Source of the DNA: Polaromonas sp.
GTDB lineage: Bacteria > Pseudomonadota > Gammaproteobacteria > Burkholderiales > Burkholderiaceae_C
DNA: 64,000 nucleotides
Direction of reading: 5' to 3'
Assembly (NCBI GenBank): GCA_028291985.1
Contig: JAQGNE010000015.1
Location: forward strand, 1-64,000
In this document: piece by piece, positions 29,631-39,614 of the stretch
Position numbering within the stretch: position 1 is the first letter of the stretch
How the letters are laid out: each line of letters opens with the position of its first letter
Notes under the pieces: generated by a model
Databases searched by the model: none
Seen by the model: only the letters and a program-made list of their open reading frames with translations
Told to the model about the DNA's origin: nothing
Translations under genes and position numbers: made by a program

Positions 29631-30654
29631 CGCAGGATGGTAGTGCAGAAATGAGTTGTCTGACCCTCGCGTCAAACGCGGCCATGAATGACGGCTCGGG
29701 CGAAAAATCCAGAGGGACAGCGAGTACACAGGTCGACCTTAAGGCCGTCATCGCGAAAAGCTTGACAGCATCCTTTTGCGTGCACAGTACAACATCTGTC
29801 AGGCCTGCAGTGACAGAAAAGTTGGTGAAATCAAAATGGTCTGGCAAGGCAACGGTGCGTTCGAGTTTCAGCCCGCTGTCTCTTAGCATGGAAAAAAAAG
29901 CATCGGGACTGGCAATACCGGCTACCGCCATCAACTTTTTATCGCGAAGATCTGCGAAAGGGACGCGGCTGCCGTCTCTTGCCAGGGCATAGCTTTTCAA
30001 CTTCCGGGTAGACCTGAAGCCTTCAAAGGCTGGACTATCGCCAGTATGCAAAATCAGGTCCGAAACACCGGGGTTATGTCTTGGCCAAGGTTCCCGCAGC
30101 GGGCCGGCAGGAATCAGCCAACCATTTCCCAGACCACGGTTGTCAAAGACCACAATTTCCAGATCCCGCAGAAGCGCGTGATGCTGCAGCCCGTCGTCAC
30201 TGATGATCACTTGCGTTTTGGGATACGCCAGTAGCAGCGACTCAGCTGCCATGGTCCTGCTGTCACTGACAAACACTGTTGCGCCTGTCAGCTGCTTGAT
30301 AAGTGCAGGCTCATCACCTGACGCTGAAACCGGCGTGCTATGGAAGACTTCGCAACTAGACGTGCCGCTGCGACCATAGCCTTTGGAAATTACACCTACA
30401 CGCAGCCCCTGCTGCTGTAAATGGTTGACCAGTGAAATCACCAACGGTGTTTTCCCAGCCCCTCCTACCACAACATTGCCGATGACGATTGTGAGGACTT
30501 TCACTCGCCTCGCTTTAAAAACGTGCCTTTTGTAAAGCCAGTGCCGGATACCTGTCATGAGCCCATACAACCGGGCAATGGGCCATAGCATCCGTGCCAG
30601 CCAGTTATGCGAGTGCCAAGCCTTCTGCAAGGTCGTCTTGAACATCAATACCAT
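29587..30654 (-). CDS. lpxK: Tetraacyldisaccharide 4'-kinase
   Basis: 355 residues. Phosphorylates the lipid A disaccharide at the 4' position at the inner membrane. N-terminal amphipathic/membrane segment ([25 protein letters not shown]), P-loop [45 protein letters not shown] and the C-terminal LPDHFDFT segment are all family motifs. Upstream is exbD (28 bp); downstream the Trm112 gene overlaps by 44 bp. A second ATG at 30645 is possible. Confidence 0.96.
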   Translation of the reverse strand: MVLMFKTTLQKAWHSHNWLARMLWPIARLYGLMTGIRHWLYKRHVFKARRVKVLTIVIGNVVVGGAGKTPLVISLVNHLQQQGLRVGVISKGYGRSGTSSCEVFHSTPVSASGDEPALIKQLTGATVFVSDSRTMAAESLLLAYPKTQVIISDDGLQHHALLRDLEIVVFDNRGLGNGWLIPAGPLREPWPRHNPGVSDLILHTGDSPAFEGFRSTRKLKSYALARDGSRVPFADLRDKKLMAVAGIASPDAFFSMLRDSGLKLERTVALPDHFDFTNFSVTAGLTDVVLCTQKDAVKLFAMTALRSTCVLAVPLDFSPEPSFMAAFDARVRQLISALPSCDGQQTACTTRLPGH

Positions 30655-30682
30655 GGCACCGCCAAATAGAACGTGCTAGCGC

Positions 30683-31114
30683 TTATTGACGTGACACGGC
30701 TTGTGTTGCACTTTGCGTAGCGAATGTGATTTGCGATAGGCCACTGCGTCGTGCGGCTTCCATAACTGTGATGACGGACTGATGCGTTGCGCTGGCGTCG
30801 GCGCTGATCACAATTACCGTGTTCCTTCCGGCCTTTGCCGCTTCGCTCAGTGCCGCTGCCAAGGCATCGAGGCCACGCCCTTGGACCGAACTCTTGTTGA
30901 CCGCATATCTGCCATCACTACTGACCGCAACAATGACTTCCTTTGGATAGTCCCGTTGATGCTCTGCATCCGCAATCGGCAACTTGATTTGAAGCTCCGT
31001 GAACTTGCTGTAGGTGGTCGATAAAACCAGAAAAATCAATACAACGAGCAATACGTCGATAAAGGGGATAAGGTTGATCTCGGGTTCATCTCGAGACGTG
31101 CGGCGAAAATTCAT
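30683..31114 (-). CDS. exbD: ExbD/TolR-family biopolymer transport protein
   Basis: 143 residues: EINLIPFIDVLLVVLIFLVLS is the single transmembrane helix with the essential Asp, followed by a periplasmic domain (LPIADAEHQRDYPKEVIVAV, VIVISADASATHQSVITVMEAARRSG). With ExbB it forms the proton-driven motor that energises TonB-dependent uptake or Tol. Its start follows the exbB stop by 27 bp. Confidence 0.95.
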   Translation of the reverse strand: MNFRRTSRDEPEINLIPFIDVLLVVLIFLVLSTTYSKFTELQIKLPIADAEHQRDYPKEVIVAVSSDGRYAVNKSSVQGRGLDALAAALSEAAKAGRNTVIVISADASATHQSVITVMEAARRSGLSQITFATQSATQAVSRQ

Positions 31115-31141
31115 GGCAAGCTGACTGCGGCGCTTAAGAAG

Positions 31142-31786
31142 CTACCGCGATTTTCGTAGTGTGTTGAGATGACGCGAAAAGCGCTCGGCAGCTAGCTCCA
31201 TAGTCAGCAAGTAGGCGTCAACTCGCGCACGAAAATAACGCCAAAAGATAAGTGACGGTATCGCAACGATCAACCCGAAAGCTGTGTTGTAAAGGGCAAT
31301 AGAAATACCTTGTGCAAGCTGAGCCGGATTTCCACCGCCTGATGTGCCTCCAGCGCCAGCGCCCGACTGTGATCCGAAGATCTCGATCATTCCGATCACC
31401 GTACCCAGCAGTCCCAAAAGTGGTGCAGCCGACGCAATGGTTGCCAATGCTGCGAGGTAACGCTCCAATTTATGTGCAGCTTGCCGACCAGCGCCTTCAA
31501 GTGCAGAACGCAGGTCTTCCTCACTCAATTGGGGATTCGTGTTGAGCGCGCGAAAGCCGGTTGATAAAACTTCCCCGAGAACAGAATTTTGCTCCAGCTG
31601 AGCTACAACATCCAGCGATGGAATGGATACGCGCGATACCGTTATGGCTTCATCGACGAGCTTCGGCGGTGCTATCTTGCGGGTCTTCAAACTGCTAAAG
31701 CGCTCGATAACGAGAGCCAACGCCAAAACCGAGCAAGCAATCAATGGCCATATTGGCCAACCGGCAGCTTGTATGATCGAAAACAA
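31142..31786 (-). CDS. exbB: ExbB/TolQ-family proton channel protein
   Basis: 214 residues with three hydrophobic segments (WPIWPLIACSVLALALVIE; ATIASAAPLLGLLGTVIGMI; IALYNTAFGLIVAIPSLIFW). The start is TTG at 31786, supported by AGGAG upstream and by the family start MFSIIQAAGW; no ATG fits. The gene is divergent from xseA, with only 69 bp between the annotated starts. Confidence 0.94.
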   Translation of the reverse strand: MFSIIQAAGWPIWPLIACSVLALALVIERFSSLKTRKIAPPKLVDEAITVSRVSIPSLDVVAQLEQNSVLGEVLSTGFRALNTNPQLSEEDLRSALEGAGRQAAHKLERYLAALATIASAAPLLGLLGTVIGMIEIFGSQSGAGAGGTSGGGNPAQLAQGISIALYNTAFGLIVAIPSLIFWRYFRARVDAYLLTMELAAERFSRHLNTLRKSR

Positions 31787-31855
31787 CGCAAATCTCCTGG
31801 CAGATGAGTTGACCAGATTATGGCTTAGCCACTGCTTGACAGCCGGATATTAGGG

Positions 31856-33265
31856 ATGAGAAGTGGTGTCGTTGGCACAGACTGGGCTGCGGCATTCGTG
31901 AAAAGACGGTATGCACTGGAGAGTGGATTGAACGACGATCTGGACAACCAAACGACAGAGCCTGTTGACCTGCGCACCGGACAAGATCGGGTCGATGGTA
32001 TGCGATCGCCCCATCGGACGTGGCCAATAGGCTCGCTTATCAAGGCCGTCGCAGAAAGCCTTGAAAACAGGTTCAATCCAGTCACTGTTGAGGGGGAAAT
32101 TTCAGGATTCTCACGTGCGAGCAGTGGGCACTGCTATTTCTCGCTGAAAGACGACGATGGGCAAATTCGGTGTGCGATGTTTCGCCGCGCTGCCGCGCTT
32201 CTGGATTTTGCACCTCGAGACGGGCAGCGCGTTCAATTGCGCGGACGTATTGGCATCTATCAGCCACGTGGAGAACTGCAACTTGTTGCCGAAACCCTGC
32301 GGGAAGCCGGCGAAGGAACGCTGTACGAACATTTCCTGAAGCTGAAGAGCCGTTTGGATGCGGAGGGGCTTTTCAATTCTCAGCGTAAGCGACGCCTTCA
32401 TCCAATCCCGCGGGAAATCAGTGTGGTCACCTCACTCGGAGCGGCAGCGCTCCACGATATCGTCAGCGTCTTGCAGCGCCGTGTACCGCACATTCCTGTT
32501 GTTATTCATCATTCAAGCGTTCAGGGTATTTCGGCCGCTTCGCAAATCCGTGACGCTCTGCTCAGAGCCTATCAACGGCCAGAAACGGACGTCATCCTTC
32601 TGGTAAGGGGTGGCGGCGCCATGGAAGACCTCTGGCCCTTCAATGATGAGCAGCTCGCACGGACCATAGTCACTGCGCCCGTGCCCATCGTGTGCGGTGT
32701 CGGGCATGAAACCGACTTCACGATTGCAGACTTTTGCGCGGACGTGCGAGCGCCGACACCGACCGCAGCGGCTGAGTTGTGTGCTGAGCCTCAAATGGCG
32801 CTTTTTGAGAGGCTCGCTTCTGCTCAGCATCGCATAGCACAGCTTGTTGAACGTCAACTGCAAATCGGTAACCAAAGACTAGACATGGTGCTGTCGCGCC
32901 TGGACAGGCCGTCACATTTTTTGGCAAGGCAGGAAGCGCGGCTGACTTCTCTTTCACATGACTTGCGTTATGCACAGGTATCATCAATAAAACGGCTGGT
33001 GTCCCGTTTTGAAAGCCATCAAGACAGGCTTCCCAAAGCGTTGAAACAGTCATTTCAATACCAATCAGCAAAACTGCAAAGCGCAGAGATCAAGCTCGAC
33101 ATGCTGAGCCCAAAACATGTCTTGCGACGCGGATATGCATGGCTTGCAGACGCCGATGGCACGCCCTTGATACGCGCCGGGCAGATGCACAGAGGCCAGC
33201 CGGTACGGGCTACCCTGGTTGACGGTACGGTCGATCTCACGGTTTCCGTGCCGCGTCTTTTTTAG
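31856..33265 (+). CDS. xseA: Exodeoxyribonuclease VII large subunit
   Basis: 469 residues from the first ATG; an ATG at 32000 (421 residues) begins nearer the usual family start, so the first 48 residues are uncertain. N-terminal OB fold (VEGEISGFSRASSGHCYFSLKD, RCAMFRRAA), catalytic domain with SLGAAALHDI, VILLVRGGGAMEDLWPFNDEQLARTI, VCGVGHETDFTIADFCADVRAPTPTAAAEL, then a coiled-coil C-terminus ending KHVLRRGYAWL. Degrades single-stranded DNA with the XseB subunit, which is not in this window. Confidence 0.96.
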   Translation: MRSGVVGTDWAAAFVKRRYALESGLNDDLDNQTTEPVDLRTGQDRVDGMRSPHRTWPIGSLIKAVAESLENRFNPVTVEGEISGFSRASSGHCYFSLKDDDGQIRCAMFRRAAALLDFAPRDGQRVQLRGRIGIYQPRGELQLVAETLREAGEGTLYEHFLKLKSRLDAEGLFNSQRKRRLHPIPREISVVTSLGAAALHDIVSVLQRRVPHIPVVIHHSSVQGISAASQIRDALLRAYQRPETDVILLVRGGGAMEDLWPFNDEQLARTIVTAPVPIVCGVGHETDFTIADFCADVRAPTPTAAAELCAEPQMALFERLASAQHRIAQLVERQLQIGNQRLDMVLSRLDRPSHFLARQEARLTSLSHDLRYAQVSSIKRLVSRFESHQDRLPKALKQSFQYQSAKLQSAEIKLDMLSPKHVLRRGYAWLADADGTPLIRAGQMHRGQPVRATLVDGTVDLTVSVPRLF

Positions 33266-33334
33266 TTTTTACAATGGAACCGCAACCGGGCAGTTCACGC
33301 CGGCACTAAACTTTAACCACCCCAAAAGGAACTT

Positions 33335-33916
33335 ATGGAACACCAACTCCCTGCCTTGCCTTACGCCATTGATGCGCTGGCGCCCAACTACAGCCAGGAA
33401 ACGCTGGAGTACCACCACGGCAAGCATCACAACGCCTATGTTGTGAACCTTAATAATCTTCAGAAGGGCACCGAATTTGAATCCATGACGCTGGAAGAGA
33501 TTGTTAAGAAATCCAGCGGTGGGATTTATAACAATGCAGCCCAGGTTTGGAATCACACCTTCTTTTGGAGTTGCATGAAACCGGCAGGTGGCGGCGAGCC
33601 GTCTGGCGCGCTTGCAGCGGCAATCAGCCAGAAGTTTGGCTCCTACTCAGCGTTCAAGGAAGCTTTTGTCAAGTCGGCAGTTGGCAATTTTGGCTCGGGT
33701 TGGACATGGCTTGTCAAAAAGACCGACGGCACTGTCGACATTGTCAACACGGGCGCGGCCGGAACACCGTTAACAACGACCGACAAAGCGTTGTTGACAG
33801 TCGACGTGTGGGAGCACGCTTATTACATTGACTACCGTAACCAGCGTCCAAAGTTCGTGGAAACCTATCTTTCCAGCCTGGTGAACTGGGATTTTGCGGA
33901 GAGGAATTTCGCTTAA
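33335..33916 (+). CDS. sodB: Superoxide dismutase, Fe type
   Basis: 193 residues with AAAAGGAA before the ATG. Metal ligands are visible: His in [12 protein letters not shown], His in [11 protein letters not shown], and Asp/His in [27 protein letters not shown] and [10 protein letters not shown] favour the Fe-SOD subgroup. Cytoplasmic defence against superoxide. Followed by an intrinsic terminator. Confidence 0.97.
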   Translation: MEHQLPALPYAIDALAPNYSQETLEYHHGKHHNAYVVNLNNLQKGTEFESMTLEEIVKKSSGGIYNNAAQVWNHTFFWSCMKPAGGGEPSGALAAAISQKFGSYSAFKEAFVKSAVGNFGSGWTWLVKKTDGTVDIVNTGAAGTPLTTTDKALLTVDVWEHAYYIDYRNQRPKFVETYLSSLVNWDFAERNFA

Positions 33917-33940
33917 GCGGTGCTTGCTTTGACTTCCGAG

Positions 33941-33966
33941 AATGCCGACCATGTCGGCATTTTTTT
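33941..33966 (+). terminator. Intrinsic terminator after sodB
   Basis: AATGCCGAC-CAT-GTCGGCATT perfect 9-bp stem followed by a run of T residues. Confidence 0.93.
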
Positions 33967-34046
33967 GTACGAGTGCTGCCCTTGCCAACTCGGTCACCGT
34001 TCAGGCAATTCTGGCTGTTTGCCGCAGAAAGGGCGGCTTGGCATGT

Positions 34047-34529
34047 TCAGCGGGTCGTCTGAAATATCTGTCCCTGAAGCCTGGTGCCAGCTTTGATCCC
34101 TTTTTTTTTGAACCATCCCTGATTCATTTCAAGGACATACCGAACCGGTTTTGCCGAGCAGTGCGCGTCAAGCGCAAGAGGTTTCATGTCTGCCATATTG
34201 ACGATGGTGCCGTCATCGGCGAGAAAAGCCGCAGTCAAAGGTAATGGCGTGTTCTTCATCCAGAAGCACTGCTGAGCAGGTTGTTCAAAAACAAAAATCA
34301 TCCCCTCATGCTGGGGCATTGCCTTGCGTGACATCAACCCGATCTGACGCTGTAACGGTGTAGCTGCAATTTGCGCGCTGATCTGATGCATCCCTATAGA
34401 TATCTGCATGCGTTCCAAGTCCATTTGAGGGCCTTCCTGCGCGCGTAGACCAAAGCTCAATAGAACGCCTGTCAGCGCAAGGCTTGCGACTGCACGACGT
34501 TTGAAGATGGACGAATACTGCAACACCAT
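34047..34529 (-). CDS. DUF192 family exported protein
   Basis: 160 residues: an N-terminal signal sequence (RAVASLALTGVLLSFGLRA, cleavage near AQEG) followed by the compact DUF192 barrel, with RQIGLMSRKAMPQHEGMIFVF, QQCFWMKNTPLPLTAAFLADDGTIV and HCSAKPVRYVLEMNQGWFKKKGI, all family hallmarks. Function of DUF192 is not established; the product is predicted periplasmic. Confidence 0.93.
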   Translation of the reverse strand: MVLQYSSIFKRRAVASLALTGVLLSFGLRAQEGPQMDLERMQISIGMHQISAQIAATPLQRQIGLMSRKAMPQHEGMIFVFEQPAQQCFWMKNTPLPLTAAFLADDGTIVNMADMKPLALDAHCSAKPVRYVLEMNQGWFKKKGIKAGTRLQGQIFQTTR

Positions 34530-34580
34530 AGCTAAACTTTTCCGCGGGTCTAAAGTTCAAAGCATAAGCGAGGGACGAAA

Positions 34581-34610
34581 AAAATGCCCGCGCAAAGGCG
34601 GGCATTTTTC
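34581..34610 (-). terminator. Intrinsic terminator after the Ala/Lys-rich protein gene
   Basis: AATGCCCGC and GCGGGCATT pair over a 6-base loop with T-runs on both strands; it lies 30 bp after the stop of the gene at 34642-34956. Confidence 0.92.
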
Positions 34611-34641
34611 AGGTCTGGCGATGCCAGACCACGGCAGGAAG

Positions 34642-34956
34642 TTACTTCTTGGCTTGAGCAGTTGCCGATTTCTTGGCAGCAGCAGCTTCAGCTTTTGCTT
34701 TCTTCGCAGCAGCAGCTTTTTCTTTTTTGGCGGCTTTTGCAGCAGCGCGGTCTTCTTTCGACATGGCAGTTGCGGCAGGCTTGGCGGCTGCAGCGTCTTT
34801 GGTGGACGCTGCTGGCGCTGCGGCTGCAGGGGCAGCTGCTGCTGGCTTGGCTGCAGCTGGTGCAGGGGTAGCAGCCATGGGAGCGCCAGCGTGGGAAGCG
34901 GCAAAAGCACCGGTAGCGAAGAGGCCGGCGATCAGGATTGCAAAAATGTTTTTCAT
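34642..34956 (-). CDS. Small exported Ala/Lys-rich protein
   Basis: 104 residues: cleavable signal peptide (MKNIFAILIAGLFATGAFA), then a mature part of about 85 residues made almost only of Ala, Lys, Pro, Thr and Glu. A Pro/Ala half (APAAAKPAAAAPAAA) leads to a Lys/Ala/Glu half (SKEDRAAAKAAKKEKAAAA) that should form a very basic helix. Histone-H1-like in composition but apparently exported. Strong terminator downstream indicates a real monocistronic gene. Function unknown; a minus-strand reading is preferred because only this frame has a signal peptide. Confidence 0.85.
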   Translation of the reverse strand: MKNIFAILIAGLFATGAFAASHAGAPMAATPAPAAAKPAAAAPAAAAPAASTKDAAAAKPAATAMSKEDRAAAKAAKKEKAAAAKKAKAEAAAAKKSATAQAKK

Positions 34957-35057
34957 GTGAAGTTCCGGGTACGTTAGGGGAAAAGCGCTCCGAGAAACTT
35001 CGGAGTCTTCATCGTAACGACCGCAGTTTGCAATCGGTTGACAGTCGCGGCATAAAA

Positions 35058-35105
35058 ATTTTGAGTATCAGGTTTCGCGCTAGAATTTAGGGGTTTTTAC
35101 CTAAA
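35058..35105 (+). promoter_or_regulatory. Probable icd promoter region with small inverted repeat
   Basis: TAGAAT at 35081 could be a -10 box, with a weak -35 17 bases before it. Overlapping the likely start site, TTTAGG and CCTAAA (35086 and 35100) form a 6-bp inverted repeat over 8 bases. Suggestive only. Confidence 0.35.
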
Positions 35106-35162
35106 ACCGCCCGCTCGGCGTCGCTTCGACGCTGCCACAAGCCTAACGGAGACTTCCCACAC

Positions 35163-36416
35163 ATGTATCAGCACATCAAGGTGCCCGCTCAGGGCCAGAA
35201 AATCACTGTTAACGCCGACAACTCCCTGAACGTACCCGATGAGCCTGTCATTCCTTTTATCGAGGGCGATGGGACCGGCACCGACATTACGCCAGTGATG
35301 CTCAAGGTCGTCGATGCAGCGGTTGCCAAGGCATATGGCGGCAAGAAAAAAATCCACTGGATGGAAGTTTTTGCAGGCGAGAAGTCCACTAAAGTTTATG
35401 GTCCTGATGTCTGGCTTCCGGAAGAAACGCTGCACGCGGTGCGCGACTATGTCGTGTCCATAAAGGGACCGCTCACCACGCCGGTTGGCGGCGGCATACG
35501 GAGTCTGAACGTTGCACTGCGGCAGGAACTGGACCTCTACGTCTGCCTGCGTCCCATCCAGTACTTTGCCGGCGTTCCTTCGCCTGTCAAGGAGCCGCAC
35601 AAGACGAATATGGTGATTTTTCGTGAGAATTCTGAGGACATCTATGCGGGCATCGAGTTTGAAGCTGAAAGCGACAAAGCCAAAAAGCTGATCAAGTTTT
35701 TGCAGGAAGAGATGGGCGTAAAGAAAATTCGTTTTCCGAATACGTCCGGCATCGGTGTCAAACCGGTTTCGCGCGAGGGCACAGAGCGTCTGGTGCGCAA
35801 GGCGATTCAGTACACCATCGACAACGACAAGCCCAGCCTGACGATTGTTCACAAGGGCAACATCATGAAGTTCACCGAGGGTGGATTCCGTGACTGGGCC
35901 TATGCCTTGGCCCAGAGAGAATTTGGCGCCGAGATGATTGATGGCGGCCCCTGGTGCAAATTCAAAAATCCGAAGACGGGCAAGGACATCATTGTCAAGG
36001 ACAGCATCGCCGATGCTTTCTTGCAGCAGATTCTCCTGCGCCCTGCAGAGTACAGCGTCATCGCTACTCTAAACCTGAACGGAGACTATGTTTCTGACGC
36101 GCTGGCCGCGCAGGTCGGGGGCATCGGCATCGCGCCAGGTGCCAACCTGAGCGATACGGTGGCGATGTTTGAAGCTACGCACGGAACGGCGCCGAAATAC
36201 GCGGGTAAGGACTATGTAAATCCTGGTTCTGAAATTCTCTCGGCCGAAATGATGCTGCGGCACATGGGCTGGACGGAAGCCGCGGACCTGATCATCAGTT
36301 CGATGGAAAAATCCATCGCCTCCAAGAAAGTCACTTATGACTTCGCAAGGCTTATGGAAGGCGCGACACAGGTCAGCTGCTCGGGCTTTGGTCAGGTGAT
36401 GATCGACCACATGTAA
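35163..36416 (+). CDS. icd: Isocitrate dehydrogenase (NADP+)
   Basis: 417 residues, the E. coli Icd type. [49 protein letters not shown] (substrate-binding Ser and Args), [15 protein letters not shown], the clasp region, [12 protein letters not shown], and [28 protein letters not shown] with the NADP-contacting segment. Converts isocitrate to 2-oxoglutarate in the TCA cycle. The serine of SLNVALRQ is the site that AceK phosphorylates in enterics. Followed by a strong terminator. Confidence 0.98.
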   Translation: MYQHIKVPAQGQKITVNADNSLNVPDEPVIPFIEGDGTGTDITPVMLKVVDAAVAKAYGGKKKIHWMEVFAGEKSTKVYGPDVWLPEETLHAVRDYVVSIKGPLTTPVGGGIRSLNVALRQELDLYVCLRPIQYFAGVPSPVKEPHKTNMVIFRENSEDIYAGIEFEAESDKAKKLIKFLQEEMGVKKIRFPNTSGIGVKPVSREGTERLVRKAIQYTIDNDKPSLTIVHKGNIMKFTEGGFRDWAYALAQREFGAEMIDGGPWCKFKNPKTGKDIIVKDSIADAFLQQILLRPAEYSVIATLNLNGDYVSDALAAQVGGIGIAPGANLSDTVAMFEATHGTAPKYAGKDYVNPGSEILSAEMMLRHMGWTEAADLIISSMEKSIASKKVTYDFARLMEGATQVSCSGFGQVMIDHM

Positions 36417-36440
36417 AACTGTTCAGCCGCAGGCTCAAAT

Positions 36441-36475
36441 GAGCCGCCGGGACGAATGTCTCGGCGGCTTTTTGC
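36441..36475 (+). terminator. Intrinsic terminator after icd
   Basis: AGCCGCCGGGAC and GTCTCGGCGGCT pair (one G-T) over a GAAT loop, followed by TTTTTG. Confidence 0.92.
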
Positions 36476-36610
36476 TTTTATCAGGGGCGCGTCCGGGCCC
36501 CCGGCCACAGCGCCCAGAACTCGCCAGCCCGATGTCGCGTTCTCGCCACCAGTGTCACCAGATGTCCCCGTCGGTCACACAGCGGTTCACCGATGGCTAG
36601 AATGAAAAGC

Positions 36611-36991
36611 ATGCCCATCAATCCTTCGAAGACGCCAAAGACGCCCGGCACTACGCCTGTACCTGTTGTCAAGCCAGACGACGGCAGAGGCGGTGATTCG
36701 GTAGTGCTTGAGCGGCGTACCCAAAAAACAAAGCCCCCCCAGATGTACCAGGTCGTCCTGCTCAATGACGATTACACCCCAATGGAATTCGTGGTGGTCG
36801 TCATTCAGGAATTCTTCGGCAAGGACAGGGAAACCGCCACGCAGATCATGCTCAAGATTCATCTTGACGGTAAGGGTATTTGCGGCGTGTTTTCAAAAGA
36901 TGTAGCAGCGACTAAAGTGGATCAGGTTACCGAGGCCGCCAGAAAAAATGGACATCCGCTGCAGTGCGTGTGCGAGCCCATTGAATTGTGA
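36611..36991 (+). CDS. clpS: ClpS, adaptor of the ClpAP protease
   Basis: 126 residues from the ATG at 36611; in-frame ATGs at 36593 and 36602 are alternatives and none has a clear ribosome site. A disordered Pro/Lys/Thr-rich N-terminal tail leads to the ClpS core: [48 protein letters not shown] and the C-terminal HPLQCVCEP. It delivers N-degron substrates to ClpA, encoded just downstream. Confidence 0.95.
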   Translation: MPINPSKTPKTPGTTPVPVVKPDDGRGGDSVVLERRTQKTKPPQMYQVVLLNDDYTPMEFVVVVIQEFFGKDRETATQIMLKIHLDGKGICGVFSKDVAATKVDQVTEAARKNGHPLQCVCEPIEL

Positions 36992-37099
36992 AAGTTGCGG
37001 CCCATATCTGGTTCATCATGTTCACGTCATAACTAGCAGGCAGTAAGAACCGCCCACGAGTCAGTTCAGTATCAACGTAGCAAGCCGAAAGGAAAATCA

Positions 37100-39436
37100 A
37101 TGATTGCCCAGGAATTAGAAGTCAGCTTGCACATGGCCTTTGTTGAGGCGCGCCAACAGCGCCACGAATTCATCACTGTTGAGCACCTGTTGCTCGCACT
37201 GCTTGATAACCCCAGCGCTGCCGAAGTACTGCGCGCATGTTCGGCCAATGTGGATGATTTGCGAAAGTCTCTCAGTAACTTCATCAAGGACAACACTCCG
37301 CAGGTGGCGGGCTCCGACGATGTCGACACCCAGCCCACACTGGGTTTTCAGCGCGTGATCCAGCGCGCGATCATGCATGTGCAGTCCACCGGCAACGGGA
37401 AAAAAGAAGTGACCGGCGCGAATGTGCTGGTGGCCATCTTTGGTGAAAAGGACTCGCACGCTGTTTATTACCTCCACCAGCAGGGCGTCACCCGCCTGGA
37501 TGTGGTGAATTTCATCGCCCACGGCATCAAGAAGAGCGACCCGCCAGAACCGACCAAAACCGGCGAAAGTGCCGCTGAAAACGAAGAGGGCGCCGAAAAA
37601 AGCGAAAAAACCTCCCCGCTGGAGCAGTACACGCAAAACCTCAACCAGCTCGCCAAGGAAGGCAAGATCGATCCGCTGATCGGTCGCCAATACGAGGTCG
37701 AGCGCGTGATCCAGATTCTGTGCCGCCGGCGCAAGAACAATCCGTTGCTCGTCGGTGAGGCGGGTGTGGGTAAAACCGCGATTGCCGAGGGCCTTGCTTG
37801 GCGCATCACGCAAAAGGATGTGCCTGAAATACTGGCGGAAGCCCAGGTTTATTCACTGGACATGGGCGCACTGCTGGCCGGCACCAAGTACCGCGGCGAT
37901 TTCGAGCAGCGGCTGAAGGGTGTCTTGAAGGCTCTCAAGGACAAGCCCAACGGGATATTGTTCATTGACGAGATCCACACCCTGATCGGTGCCGGCGCGG
38001 CCTCGGGCGGTACGCTGGACGCGTCCAACCTGCTAAAGCCCGCGCTCAGTTCCGGCCAGCTCAAATGCATCGGCGCCACGACGTTTACCGAATACCGCGG
38101 CATTTTTGAAAAGGACGCCGCGTTGTCACGCCGCTTCCAGAAGGTGGATGTGGTCGAGCCCACAGTGCAGGAAACGGTCGAGATCCTAAAGGGGCTGAAG
38201 TCGCGCTTTGAAGAGCATCACAGCGTGAAGTACGCGGTGGCTGCCCTGCAGGCTGCTGCGGAGCTGAGCGCCAAATACATCAACGACCGTCACCTGCCTG
38301 ACAAGGCCATTGATGTCATTGACGAGGCGGGCGCAGCCCAGCGCATCCTGCCAGCGAGCAAGCGCAAGAAGACCATCACCAAAGCCGAGGTGGAAGAGAT
38401 CGTGGCCAAGATTGCGCGCATTCCGCCCGCCAACGTCTCTAATGACGACCGCGGCAAGCTCAAAACCCTGGAGCGTGATCTGAAGAGCGTGGTGTTCGGG
38501 CAAGACAAGGCATTGGATGTGCTGGCCTCTGCGGTCAAGATGGCGCGTTCCGGCCTGGGCCGGGACGACAAACCCATCGGCTCCTTCCTGTTTTCCGGCC
38601 CTACGGGTGTCGGCAAGACGGAAGCTGCCCGCCAGCTGGCTTACATCATGGGTATCGAGCTCATCCGATTCGACATGTCCGAGTACATGGAGCGTCACGC
38701 CGTCAGCCGCTTGATCGGCGCACCTCCGGGTTATGTCGGGTTTGACCAGGGCGGCCTGCTGACCGAAGCAGTGACCAAGAAGCCGCACTGCGTGCTGCTG
38801 CTGGACGAGATCGAGAAAGCGCACCCGGATATCTTCAATGTGCTGCTGCAGGTCATGGACCATGGCACGCTGACGGATAACAACGGACGCAAGGCTGATT
38901 TCCGTAATGTCATCATCGTCATGACGACCAATGCCGGCGCAGAAACGATGAACAAGGCGACGATCGGCTTTACCAATCCGCGTGAAGCCGGTGACGAGCT
39001 TGCCGACATCAAGCGGCTGTTCACGCCCGAGTTTCGTAACCGGCTTGATGCCACCGTCAGCTTCAAGGCGCTGGACGAAGCTATCGTGCTGCGGGTTGCC
39101 GACAAGTTCCTGCTGCAACTGGAGACGCAACTGGCCGAAAAGCGTGTCGAGGTCACCTTTACCGATGCGCTGCGCAAGTATCTCGGCAAGAAAGGCTTCG
39201 ATCCGCTCATGGGGGCGCGGCCGATGCAGCGCCTGATTCAGGACACGATTCGTCGCGCCCTGGCGGATGAGCTGCTGTTTGGCCGCCTGATCGACGGAGG
39301 CCGTCTGACGGTCGACATGAAGGTCACCACTGACGAAAAAGGCGTCGAATCCGGCGAGGTCGAGCTGGACATCCAGCCTTTGCCCAAGAAAGAGGGCAAG
39401 GCCCGGCCAGAGGCTGAGGCTGCGGAAACCAACTAG
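37100..39436 (+). CDS. clpA: ClpA, AAA+ unfoldase of the ClpAP protease
   Basis: 778 residues, AAAGGAAA before the ATG. Clp N-domain (1-145), charged linker (EEGAEKSEKTSPLEQY), first AAA+ domain with GEAGVGKTAIAEGLA and ILFIDEIHTLIGAG, second with FSGPTGVGKTEAARQLA and VLLLDEIEKAHPDIFN, C-terminal D2-small domain. The ClpP-docking IGF loop is visible as KATIGFTNPR. Forms a two-gene unit with clpS and ends in a strong terminator. Confidence 0.98.
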   Translation: MIAQELEVSLHMAFVEARQQRHEFITVEHLLLALLDNPSAAEVLRACSANVDDLRKSLSNFIKDNTPQVAGSDDVDTQPTLGFQRVIQRAIMHVQSTGNGKKEVTGANVLVAIFGEKDSHAVYYLHQQGVTRLDVVNFIAHGIKKSDPPEPTKTGESAAENEEGAEKSEKTSPLEQYTQNLNQLAKEGKIDPLIGRQYEVERVIQILCRRRKNNPLLVGEAGVGKTAIAEGLAWRITQKDVPEILAEAQVYSLDMGALLAGTKYRGDFEQRLKGVLKALKDKPNGILFIDEIHTLIGAGAASGGTLDASNLLKPALSSGQLKCIGATTFTEYRGIFEKDAALSRRFQKVDVVEPTVQETVEILKGLKSRFEEHHSVKYAVAALQAAAELSAKYINDRHLPDKAIDVIDEAGAAQRILPASKRKKTITKAEVEEIVAKIARIPPANVSNDDRGKLKTLERDLKSVVFGQDKALDVLASAVKMARSGLGRDDKPIGSFLFSGPTGVGKTEAARQLAYIMGIELIRFDMSEYMERHAVSRLIGAPPGYVGFDQGGLLTEAVTKKPHCVLLLDEIEKAHPDIFNVLLQVMDHGTLTDNNGRKADFRNVIIVMTTNAGAETMNKATIGFTNPREAGDELADIKRLFTPEFRNRLDATVSFKALDEAIVLRVADKFLLQLETQLAEKRVEVTFTDALRKYLGKKGFDPLMGARPMQRLIQDTIRRALADELLFGRLIDGGRLTVDMKVTTDEKGVESGEVELDIQPLPKKEGKARPEAEAAETN

Positions 39437-39506
39437 CCATCGTTCTGGCCGCAGTTGCCCAGGCTTTGGCAACTGCGTCAGCTGGTCAAAACGCCCCCAT
39501 GGCCCG

Positions 39507-39539
39507 AAGGCCGGTAGCATTCCGCTACCGGCCTTTTTT
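39507..39539 (+). terminator. Intrinsic terminator after clpA
   Basis: AAGGCCGGTAGC and GCTACCGGCCTT form a perfect 12-bp stem over a 5-base loop, followed by a T-run. Repeat copy F starts within two bases of its end. Confidence 0.96.
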
Positions 39540-39540
39540 A

Positions 39541-39597
39541 TGGCTATGCTAAACATAGCAAACTGTTGGGCCTGTACAAGGGCTAGCGGCCAATTTC
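39541..39597 (+). repeat. Dispersed 55-bp element, copy F (between clpA terminator and sbcB)
   Basis: GCTA at 39543, 8 bases, ATAGCA, 19 bases, GGGCTA, then GCGGCCAATTT. It fills the space between the clpA terminator and the sbcB start, so it must form most of the sbcB leader. Confidence 0.9.
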
Positions 39598-39614
39598 GCT
39601 TATAAAAACCAGAC

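Noticed and set aside
34557..34910. Leu/Pro/Gln-rich minus-strand frame
   Set aside because: Alternative frame of the Ala/Lys-rich exported protein; only the latter has a signal peptide and terminator.
35097..35852. 251-codon minus-strand frame
   Set aside because: Antisense to icd, no independent support.
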